Source: Branchinecta lynchi (taxonomy: Eukaryota; Arthropoda; Branchiopoda; Anostraca; Branchinectidae). From it: DNA of 64,000 nt. The first letter of the stretch is position 1. The number at the start of each line of letters is the position of its first letter. Location: NCBI GenBank assembly GCA_023053575.1, contig JAKZAP010000013.1:4970001-5034000 (forward strand), in the 5' to 3' direction. The notes under the pieces are model-generated. The model was not told the origin of the DNA and made no database searches. It worked only from the letters and a program-made list of their open reading frames with translations. Below, in pieces: positions 34,901 through 46,900 of the stretch. The translations under genes and the position numbers were made by a program.

Positions 34901-37900
34901 GGAAGTGGTGTCACAACTGCTCCCAAAGATCGCGGTGATTGATTGACACAGGATTAGAGTCGTTGAGTTTGAGTCTTACGGACACGCTTACTCCTTCTTC
35001 CTGAGGATCGTTGGCGTGTTTTGGATTTGGTCATATAGTGTATTTTGTATGCCAACGAAGATCCGAACTTTTGAAACTGGAGAGATAAGACACTATGAGC
35101 GCGTTCCACCCTTCTAAAACAACAGTAACTATTAGTTACTGTTTTCGTTCCAACCTCGTAAAAAGTTAGTATGCTGACATCCAACCTTCTCGAAATAGTA
35201 ACGAATAACTATCTGCTTGTCATGCTCGGGAGCGTAATCAGGGTGGTATCTACGTATCTGTAACATGATTGGTCGGATTCGCCCGTGGCATGATATTCTG
35301 CTGGAAAATAGAAAAATCGTTTCAGCCTTAACGGCGAAAAGCCAGAATTCGTGACGTCAATCGTCATGCGTAGTAACTACAGTAAGTTGAGTGGAACACG
35401 CTCACTGAGTTTTGAGAAAATATACTAAAAATTACTATGAGGTATATTGTTTATACATGTATGAATATCTAATGTTGTTATTGGGTACAAATTCCTGTGT
35501 TGGATATTCCCTCAGCCGAAGCTGACTGCGAATCCCATTTGACGGTGCAAAACGGATAAGTCAGCTACATTTTATTAGAGCAATATTTCGGCCCTTCTTG
35601 GCAAAGGTCCTTTTCAGGCTCAAGTCGCTTAAGCTGGAAAATGAACTTCATTTTCGTACACCATTCATGCTCACCATTTCAGGCATCTCATATATAATAT
35701 ATATTATCTGTATTTGGATAAAGGTAAGTCATTTAGCCCAGAAAAAAACAATGAAAATTTGGAAAACTGAAATATCGGTACACTAATGATCTGTATATCA
35801 TCTGTGCATCACTTCCTGAAATTTTCGGGAAGGTCTGCTCTTGGCTTAAAGAGCGGGTTGGTCCTGGACTAGTTAAACTGTGTAATTTTCGTACTCCCGT
35901 GTAGTGCTAAAAAAACAGATGTTGTGTTTCATACACCAGTCACCACGCGCTTGAACTGTGTGAACCAGAATTCTGTTGATTGCCAGTTAGGATAGTTCCA
36001 TATGTTCTAAGGACTTTGCAGGCATATTAGTGACTTACAGACCCGACACAATACCCTAGAAAAAGTTCTGTTCCTGGATCTGACCATCTTTGGGGGAGTT
36101 GAGTGAAGGGGAATCCGGAAATTACTGACTTCCGTAAGTTGCGAATGGATGACCCGATTCGACTGAAACTTTATGGGTGATAAGAACCGATAACCTAGAC
36201 AAGCAAAACATTAGTCCGAATCGCATGCAGCCATGGTTCGGGGAGTTTGAGAGGGGGAGGGGAACTTTTTGACACACAAGTAAACCAAACGGACGGACAG
36301 AATGGGATGCAAGTTGGACAGTACCGATTTTATGCGGCCTTGATTTTTTTATTAGGATTCAGGACCCGATCCAACCAAGGTAGGCGGGGGGAGGGGGGTT
36401 AACCGGAAATTTCCAGATAGATCATGCTCCAGTTCCAGTCAAACTTTTTGGACAGAAAGAAGAGATGTCAGAGATGCTACGTTTATGTTTCCGAGTCAAA
36501 CTCAACCACAGTGGGGGGAGTCCCGGAAATGTTGTGGCTTGCATACGGGTCAATCAAGTAGAGCGATTTGAATGATATAGTGGAACGTAGAGAAAAGTTA
36601 TGCCCTAGATCACATATTTTAAGGTTTGGACCGGATCCGACTACGGGGGTGGAGTACTGGAAGTTCTTAAGAAACGCTCAGATACGAGTGAAACTTGATA
36701 GGTGGTAAGATAAAATGCTTTATATGATTAATTTTAGGAGTCTGAACCAGATTCGGCTGCGGTAGGGGGAGTTGGAGGGGGGTACTGGAAATCGTGTGGC
36801 GCGTCTAGGGACCGACGATCGGATCTGTTCGGTTGAAACTTGGAAGGTAGAAAAGTCATTTGCCGTAGATGATCCAAGCCGATGCCTGAAATCCTCAGAC
36901 TGTGTGAAACTATATATCCTATTTCTAGGTCCGAGCCGCATTTTCGATGGGGTGGGGTGGGGGGGGGGGGGTATTTTGTGACGTTCTTATATATTTTCTT
37001 GTACCACCTACTCGTAACAAGTGCTATATGAGCTCGTAGCTCTTATTTTTTAGTCATTGTGTGTGTTGTTGATTCGCTTGTGGCGGGATAAACTTAGATA
37101 GGTCGGGATTTGTTTTCACCAGTAACGACTGGGTGATTTATAAATCTTTCTATTTCCTCAGCCATTCACTGCCCGTCTCTAATGAACACCAGACCTGGCC
37201 TAAAAGTTTCGTCAACAGCCAACAAGATGGGGACACGGGTTAATTTCACTTGCTCCAACGGAAATAGCCTCATTGGTCCACAAGAGTTGATTTGCCTTCC
37301 GTCATCTAACTGGAGTGGATCTGCCCCTCACTGTCAGAGTAAGCTTATGACTGTGGTACTATAAATTATCATAAATAGTTTTAAATATTAATGATTATTT
37401 GTTTGTTGTTCTCTCATGTCCATTATCAGTTGCGTGTACAGAGAGACATTGTAGACGAACTTATTTAAAGGAGAAAATTCAAAAGCACAATAGCATTTGT
37501 CGTGCCTACAGCGCCCCACAGAGAGATTGGACCCTACCCGATGAAAACGGATATTGCTACTCCATCATCACGGGGTCATCAGAACAAAATTTAACACTGG
37601 GAGGTATAGGACTTTCAAGTTTGAAATTAAATTATCGGCGTTTTATTATCATTGTGAGGCAGGGACTTGCTGGAAATGTTAATTTGGCTATTCCTTTACC
37701 TTATAATTCTATTTTTGCAAAAGAGTTTCCATGGAAGTAAGAGCTTGAAGGCTCCAAAGTTTGAACACAAAAACGGACTCTCGAATCCTATTGGTCGGCG
37801 ATGACGCTGATTTGAAAAAATGTGTCATAATCGACCAATAAGACGAGACCCCGTGTTTGTTTACAAACTTTGACGCCTTTAAGCTCTTACTTTCATGGAA

Positions 37901-40900
37901 ACTCTTTTGCAAAAATAGAATTATACAGTTAAGAAATAGCCCAGTTAACATTTCCAGCAAGTCCCTGGCTCAGAATGATGATAAAACGCCGATAATTTAA
38001 TTTCAAAGTTGAAAGTCTTATACTTCCTAATGTTAAATTTTTTCGTTATGATCCCGTCCGTTTTCGTCGGGTATGCAATCTCTCTATCTAAGTGGCGACT
38101 TCAAACCATGAGCATCGCAGCATCAAGTGGCCGGTGGCCCAATTGGGAAGCTTCCTGATGGAAAAACTTATGGATAGATCTCAAACAGACGAACGAAACA
38201 TTTCGAATATGGATATACGGATAAAAAGCAAAAAAGTGCACCTAATTATTAACTCCTACACTGTAAAAAAAATCTTGCATGTCTCTACTGAGATAAGATT
38301 TTCTCTAATTCGGATTAATCTTATCCCAGTAGAGATAAGATCAATCACAGTAGCAAACACTGCAGTTAACTTTAATCATTACTCGTAGAAACTTTCTACA
38401 GTGTAGTTCTGAAGAAGGCTGGCTTTAGATCTGTGAAGAAAAAAGTTGCAACAGTGTTACAGTAATATTCTTATCGACTAAAAGTTGTGTCTTATCCGTT
38501 TCAGCAATCCAGATTAACTCCTTTAATTGCAGTTTTGTTTTTTATAGTATTTAAAGGACAATTTACACTTTTAACAACCCTTTGTCAGTCAGTAGTTGCG
38601 TTTTTGCAGATACCATGGTATCTGTTATTTGTCACTTTGGCAGTTAACATGGTATCTGATACCACGATTGCTTCGCAAAAACGACAATTGCCGAATTTGC
38701 GCTTTTCAAATACATCGCGAAAGAAAAACTGATATAGTCAATTACTAATTTGACAAAATCCTAGGCTTTGTTGTTTGGGATGATGAAAGTGAGATTTTTT
38801 TTTTTTCAGATACCATGATCATTTACCACGGTCAGAACGTGGTATCTAAATATCAGATACCATGGTAACTGGCCAGATATCACGATAACTGTGAAAATGC
38901 CTTTTTGACTTATCAGTAACTGGCCAGATACCTGGATAACTCCAAAAACGCCTTTTGACGTATCAGATACCACGGCAACTGCAAAAACGACTTTAAACCA
39001 TGGTACCAGGTACGGTCCATGGTATCTGAGAAAACGCAACGAGTGACGGGGTACAACGTACCTTAAATGTTTGTTTCTACTACTAAAGCGTAAGACGACA
39101 AAGTCTATTTAGTAGTACTTACAAAAACTTTAGACCAAATACAAATACAAACATACGATGCCCTAAACCTTTTGGCTACCCTGGTCGTTAGCCAGACCCC
39201 AGACCACTACCAAACCGATGACACCATACCGAATAATATCACACAAACAGAGACGCACAATGGTGCTCTGCAGAGTATTCTTGAGTATCACCGTTCGACC
39301 CCTATCCCATCACCTCTACCTCTACCACACGGATATTCAAACAACTACCGTCAATTTAAAGGTAATTCATACCTACCATCAACCTTCTCGGCGCCCTTTC
39401 ATCCCGTTGCTGATGACACTCAACCTGAAAGAAGATCATTTAACCAGCATTCAGAGACCATCATTCCTTGCAGCCCTATAAGGGTAGATCCTTCTTCTCG
39501 AAGAGATCCACAAAAGCCAAAACCAGCGCAGGGCGGGTTTCCGAAAATTGCTCTTGCCAACGTCCGCTCAGCAGGAAATAAGCTGGAAGAGATAAACAAA
39601 TTTCTGCTTGACTGGAATGTTGACGTTTTCTGCTTGACAGAGTCGTGGCAGGCCAACCCAGACCTAATCCAAATCGATGGTTACAATACAGTTATTTTAC
39701 CACGAGTCAACCAGGAAGGGGAATACACATCTCACGGAGGAGGAGTGGGTTTTATCAGCAAAAGTTCTATCCCAGCTCGGATTCTTAATCCACCGGTTCC
39801 CAAGGACCCGCTGTTCGAAGTTCTTTGGATATGGACAAAACCTAAATACCTACCTCGTCTGGTGTCTTCACTAGTTTTCTGTGTTGTTTACTACCCTCCT
39901 AGAGGACCATACAGAAAGAAGCTAATGGAGTACTTACAGCACGGCATTGACCACATTAGGATCAAGTACCCTCATGCTGGGATCTGCGTATGTGGCGACT
40001 TCAATGACATGAAAGCTAGCTGGCTATCGAGATCACTATCGCTTAAACAAGTCGTGACTCGCCCGACGCGTGAGAACAAGATACTAGATCTTGTATTCAC
40101 ATCTATACCGGAGCACTACAAGATTCCTCGTACGCTAGCACCTCTCGGGAAAAGCGACCATCAAGTCGTCCTGTGGGAGCCGTGCACTCATGTTGCGCAG
40201 CAAATTAAGAAAACGATTACCTACAGGCCGAAATCGGAGCGACAAGTCCTTCTATTCAAGCAAGTACTACAGTCAAAAAACTGGACTCGGCTGTACCGCA
40301 TGGACAACTCGAACAACATGGCTAAGCACTTTCTGACCGAGATTAAAGCGCTTTACGACGAAATTTTTCCTGAGAAAACTGCTATTATCAAGCCCAAAGC
40401 TAAGCCCTGGATGACCACAGAGCTTGAGCGACTTATCGACTCGCGCGATCTAATTTATGAACTAGAAGGATCATCTCGACAATGGAAAAACCTCCGCAAT
40501 TTCATAGTAAAGAAAACAAAAGAAGCAAAGAGAGATTATGGCAAAGAGTGCATCGACAAAATCTTAATTTCTGACCCACGGAAGTTCCATCAGACAATCC
40601 GGTCAATGACCGGGAAGAAAACGAACGAGAGTGAGATTAAGAACGAGGACGGGGATGCTATTACCACAGACGAAATAAATGAGCACTTTTCAAAAGTGTG
40701 CAGAACTTACCCTGGTTTAGAGTCTCTTCCCGACCTACCGCCATTATCTGAGATCCCCACGGTCGAAGTTACACTGTGACCGAAGCCCTGCAGAGACTGA
40801 ACCCAACCAAAGCAGCCTTTCACGGAGAAATACCGCCAAGTCTTGCCAAACTATGCGCCGAAGAGATTGCGGCGCCGCTGGCAGCAATATTCAATCAGAG

Positions 40901-43900
40901 TCTTATTGAAGGACAGTTTCCTGAATGCTTCAAGACAGCGCACGTAACGCCTATCCCGAAGAAGAAACAGCCAGCCAGCATCAACGAGCTACGACCAATC
41001 TCAAATACTTCGTTGTTCTCCAAACTACTTGAAGGCTTCATCTATAAAAAGCTCTTTGAGGAGATACAACAAAAACTCGACCCCCAACAATATGGATTCC
41101 GCCCTGGATGCAGTACCAATCACTATTTGGTCCAGCTTCTCGATGAAGTTCTGTCACACCTTGAAAATGACGGAGCTTTCGTCGACACCATTATTGCTGA
41201 CTTTGTGAAAGCGTTCGACCTCTTGGACCACAAAACTGTTCTACAAGAAGCGGCTAAAATGGGAGCAAGTCAGCACTCATTGTGCATGCTGGCTGGTTTT
41301 CTCTCTGGCCGCTCCCAAAGAGTCATACTAAAGAACGTCATCTCGGAGGTGAAAGCGATAACTTGCGGAGCGCCTCAAGGAACTAAGCTAGGACCGCTGG
41401 TCTTCCTGATCGTGATCAACCGACTCCTTCAAGACATCAAAAACAAATACAAATTTGCTGATGATCTTTCAATCAATGTACTCCGCAAGTTAAGCGACCC
41501 GACAGGCGAAGATCCTCTGGTTTCGAGGATTGAAACACTGACAAGTGATGCCGAGGATGTCAAGCTAACGCTCAGCACAGACAAAAGCTCCATCCTCAGG
41601 TTTTGCTTCCTGAAAAGAGAAGTACCGTGTATCCAGAGCCTTGGTCTATCTACAGTAAACTCGGTAAAAATCCTTGGCATTCACATTGACAGCGACTTGA
41701 GCTGGAAAACCCAAGTAAACAATATAATCAAGAAAGGCGGGTTACTTCTTCAACTATTTGCGGTGGTTCGACGATTCTCCCAGGACCGGAAGGTTCTCTT
41801 AACAGTGTACAAGACACACATTCGGCCCAACCTTGAATATGCCTGTCCGGTATGGCATGCAGCATTATCACAGGATCAGACGGACAAGCTTGAGGCACTA
41901 CAAAAGAGGGTCTGCAAGATCCTCTTGGGTAGCCAGTATAACGACTACGAGTCAAGTCTAGAAACGCTAAGACTGCAAACGCTTTCCAGCCGCAAGCACT
42001 GCCTACTGATGGACTTTGGCAAGAAATGTCTTGCTTCCCCGTTACACCGAAGCATTCTGCCAGACTTCACGGACAAAATAGTTACAAAAAGTCGCCCAAA
42101 TACAAGACTCAAATCAAAGCTGAGTGAAGTGGAGCAGCTACAAACGCCTCCTTGCAGGACAAGCCGCTATGAGAAGTCGTTTGTGCCTTATTTCGTTCAG
42201 AATTTTAATGAAAACAAGCTCAGAGAAATTGACTGCTGACTGAATTAAATTGTAAATATAAAATCTGAGTAATTGTAAATATATTTTTGATTTAGTTTAT
42301 TTATTTATAACTGTCAATATTTCTGCTTAATCTCAATTGTGCATGTTGTGTGTTTTGTATCATTGTCTTCTTTGTGACGCGTCCAAACTATCTTATAATG
42401 ATATTGGCAAAATAAATTGATTGATTGATTGATTGATAAGAATCCTCCAGGGTCAATTTTATGATCGTTCTAATTTGTCGAAGGGAGCCCAGTGGCCAAA
42501 TCAATAAATCAATCAATCAAGTTTAATCTAAATAGCTAAAAGCTAGAAGAGGAGTACAAATTTACGAAATACACTGTCACGAAACAAATTAACTAATATA
42601 CTTACAAGATGTGGCCAGAAATAAATGAAACTACGTAAAATTGGGCAAAAGAATTAGCAGGATATGGAGAAAATTGATTGCCAGTATTCCTGTCGGACCG
42701 ACACACCAATCGTCGAAAATGACGTAACAATCCCTTCTTCCAGGTGTTGAATGCCCTACCATGACGAGTTTAGAAGATCGCGTTTTGAAAGTCTCCATCG
42801 TTACCCGGGAGGTTGGCGGTCGGGCGTTTTTCTCTTGTCCGCCTGGATACATTATGAAAGGTCCATCGGAAGTAATCTGCCAGGATTCGGGGAAATGGAG
42901 TCAGGAACCACCGTCATGTGAAGGTAAAGTTGCCAGCTAAACACAGGGCTCTATTTGATGTTGTGGGTTCATGCCCCCCACCCCCTTCCCCGTGAGGTGT
43001 ATAGACATATTCTCAGTCAGCTCAAATCCGCTGCTCTGCAACTTAGATTAAAATTATTTACATGGAGATACTTTGTGAAAAACGTTTTTTCTAACAAAGT
43101 TTATCGAAAAAATGTCACATGTCTTTGTTTGAAAAATGTTACAGTTATAAAAAAGTGTTGTTATGGCACTTGAGTATACTCAAGTGCCATATAGCGATCA
43201 CAATTTTTTGTTGGTCTGTCGTTCTGTCGGTCTGTCCCGGTTTTGCTAGTTTGGGCACTTCTGGAAAAGCCATTACGATGAAACTTGGCAGGCATATCAG
43301 GGACTCGACCAGATTAACTTACAAATAATCACTTCCCCGATCCGACTTTCCCCGAATCCGGGAGTCTGGAAACTAGGAACAGAGGTAGCTAAAGGGGAGC
43401 AAAAGGACAATGTCCACGTGTGGTATCGATCCAATGTCCTCTTTGGTGGAAGCCTCGCCAACTAGCATACACCGCCATTCTTGCTCGTGTTTAGAGCCGA
43501 ATGCAGGAACAGGTACAGTGTAAGGATTAAAGTAAGACCGACAAGTGGTCAGAACAAATGCTAAACTAAACTCTTATATGATTGTGTTCTGCCTTTTCCC
43601 GAGAAAGTAAGCTACTTCTGTCTCCATTGTGTACTCTGGGCCAAAGGAGGTCAAAGTAGCCTAATTATATTTTGATACTGCTCCAGATTGGGACTTCAAA
43701 ACCTGCTTAACTTGGAAACAATCACTTCCTCGATCCGGTCATCGTTGGGGGAGTGAAGGGATGGGAAACCCAGAAACTAGTAACATACGATGGGGAATCC
43801 ATAAACTAGAAACATGCATAACTTTGGATCAATTTCAAACCAGGCCCGAATCCGAAAACTAGGGTTGGGGGGTAGAGGGGGGGCCGGAAATCTTGTGAAA

Positions 43901-46900
43901 CGCTTAGGGTAGAGGGATCGGGATGGAACTTGAAGGGAAGAACGAGTATTAACCCTAGATACTTTGTTGCAAAACAGGACCGGACCGTGTCGCAGTGGAG
44001 GGTGTCGGAGGGGGTTTCCTGGATTTCCGGTGATCACGAGTTAGGGTACTCCCAGTTGTACCAGGACCATAAAATTTGGCAGACATATTAGGTACTCTCC
44101 CAGGTCGACTTGAAAAAAGTTCCTTCCCCGATACGATACTCTTGGGGGGAATGGAGGGATGGGGAATCAAGAATCTAGTGACACGCATAACTTTGGAACG
44201 GGTGATCGGACATGAATGAAACTTGATAAGTGTCAAGAACAAGTTTCTCAGATGATTAATTTCAAGTCAGGAACGAATCCGATAACTGGGGGGGGGGATC
44301 TGGAGGGGGTGCCGGAAATCTTGTGAAACGCTTAGAGTCTAGAGATCGGAATGGGACTTGGAGGAAAGAACAAGCATAAGCCGTAGAGACAATAGGATTC
44401 AGGATTCAATAACTTAACTAAAAAGAAATTTATTCCGGCTTGACGACTGGTTACAAACAAAGCACATACGTGCTTGAAAAACGCAACCAGTACACATTTA
44501 CTACCATATTCTAATCAAACCTTCACTTATATAAACAAAAAATTAATTAATCAGTTTGTCAATTTGTCCTCTCTCGTCTTCCAAACTCTCCACTCACCAA
44601 CTACCCTCAAGGAGATGTTTCTTTAACCGATAACACAACAGAAAAAACAGAACCGGATCATGTCGCAGTGGGGGGAGTTGGAGTTCCACAATTCTGGTGA
44701 TCACAAAATCGGGTACTTCCAAATGTGCTATGACCATGAAACTTGGCATTAAGGCTTAAAAATAGTCCCTCCCCCGATCCGATCATCGTTCCTTCAGTTA
44801 TCCAAGAGGTCGAAAAAAGCTAAGAAAAAATTAGAGACACTTCCGTAAAAAATGTCACATAGCGTCGCAAGAAGGAAGTTCGAATAATCGTGGTCAAAAG
44901 GTAATAGCGTTAATAGATACTTGCTTCTCTACTTGCACCCAAGTTTGAACTGTATCTGACAGACTATAGGGGAGCTCAGGGTTGGGTCGGACACGGGGTT
45001 GGTCTGGACATCCGCGAAACAAACATTAAAATTTGTCGCTAAAATATGAAAAAAATACATAACATCTACCTTCTATTGAACTAACTTTGTACCAAAGTTT
45101 CTTGGTAATTGGTTTTCTGATTTTGACAAGAAGTTGAAAAAATTGGTTTTCTTTAGGTAAAAGTTTTTAGTTCATGGTAGGTTAAAAGGCTGTACCGTGA
45201 AGATTAGTGGTAACTGGAAGGCGGTTGAATGGTAAGATATAGCTTAGTGATCAGGGTTTATAGCCTGCTTAATATTTTCGAGATACATCACTTAATTTTC
45301 GTGTGGTACGCCATTTTATTATTTTAGTGAGAGTGGGGTTGGTTGGGACAGTTTTGAGGGGGTTGGTTCGGACAGTCTTTATCTACTGATATCCCATAAA
45401 AACCCGAAACTGAGTTAGAAAAATACAAAAGATATTATCAGAATCCTTATCGTGTTGTTTGTGAACGGAATTAATTATCAAAATTGAGAAAGTGAACGCT
45501 AAAAAGGGTAGGCCACAACGAGAGTAACTTAGTTAGTAGAATTGTCTACAATAAAGTAAAAAAATAAAAAAAGTTTGTAATTAATAAATTTAATATTTAC
45601 GATATTTTCAAGGAGGTAAAACACCGTGAATTCGTCCTTGTGAAGTTCAGTTTGGGGAAAGGTAAAACCAATATGTTTCTAATCTGGGAAAGTCGAATAA
45701 GAAGAGAGGTTCGTTGAAATAAAACCCATTGACGGGCTTGAATATATTCTTTCTGCGCAAGAGTGGGACTAAAATCATATTTCTGTACAATCTTTACTTC
45801 CTTGTTTGAAGTTACCAGCCCCTAAAATTGCTAGGTTAACTGAAAGTACAAATGAAGGATTTTAATTTCAATGCAACTTCGGCTATTGAAACGTGTGTTT
45901 TCTTTAGTTTTGGATATACTTTTGAGGTGCAATATTTTATCATTTCCACTTTTTAACATGTTCAAATAAAGTCGAATAGTACATTAAATATAATGTCCGA
46001 ACCAACCCCGGGGCCTCCGAATAACCCCATGGGTACGGGGCTGGTTCGGACAAATTGAAAAACAGAAAAAAGTATTTACTAAAAAACTTGATGTAGAAAA
46101 AAATCTGAAAAAATTACCAGCTATTCTCCCAGACATTTTACACGTTTGACAACAAAAACGATGTAAATCCGCCAAGAAATGGCGGCCTAGCAAGAAAAGG
46201 AAAATTAGTCCCAGTCAACCCCGAGCTCCCCTACCGGAGTTTTAAGCAAAAGGAGGGTTTTTTGTTACTGAAGAATGTCTCAAACTCAAAAATATGTTGT
46301 AAGCCTGCTGACAGTGTAGATTTCAGAATCATCCGTCTTCGTGATATTTTGCTGGCGCCAAATGCACAATTATAAAGTCAAAATGCAAAGCTGTAACTTG
46401 ACTATAAAGTACACTCGAAAACTACGGCTTTACTCCAAAAAGAGTAAGTAAATTGAGTATGTGCATCCAAAAATTACAAATTGGACGATTTCTGACAATT
46501 CCTTTCCGTGCTTGAACTTCACTAGGATAACAGTGTACCAGTCTTTTTTGCCGTTTTTATTCTCTTGCTCACTGATTCCCTTTCTAGAGGTTCTTTGCGA
46601 CGCACCCGAACCACCCGAAAACGGATATATTCCCACAAACGGCCTATACCGAGCCGGTGACATACTTCAGTTCCAGTGTAGGAGAGGCTTTATGCTAGAA
46701 GGCCAGCCTTTGGTAACGTGCCAAGAAACGGGGCGCTGGTCCAGTCCCACTCCCAAATGTGAGTTTACGCCGATGTTCACCAGCTACAGCCGGCGGCGTT
46801 CCGGTTTGTCTATGTTTCGGTCATACATGCTTTTGCATGCATTGCACCGCGTTTAAATTTCCTGCACGCCGCGAACTATTATAGGCGTTTTTCCGTGACA

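Larger units (their letters stand above)
39172..42437 (+). mobile_element. Nearly complete LINE (CR1/L2-like)
   Basis: Endonuclease and RT frames followed by a 3' UTR and a tail of TTGA repeats at 42,416-42,437, the tail style of CR1/L2-group elements. No first gag-like ORF was found, so the 5' end is probably truncated. The clade is inferred from RT motifs and tail. Confidence 0.85.

Noticed and set aside
37399..37740. 113-codon plus-strand frame after hig exon f
   Set aside because: Most of it is the left arm of foldback element C, also present at 57.0 and 60.3 kb.
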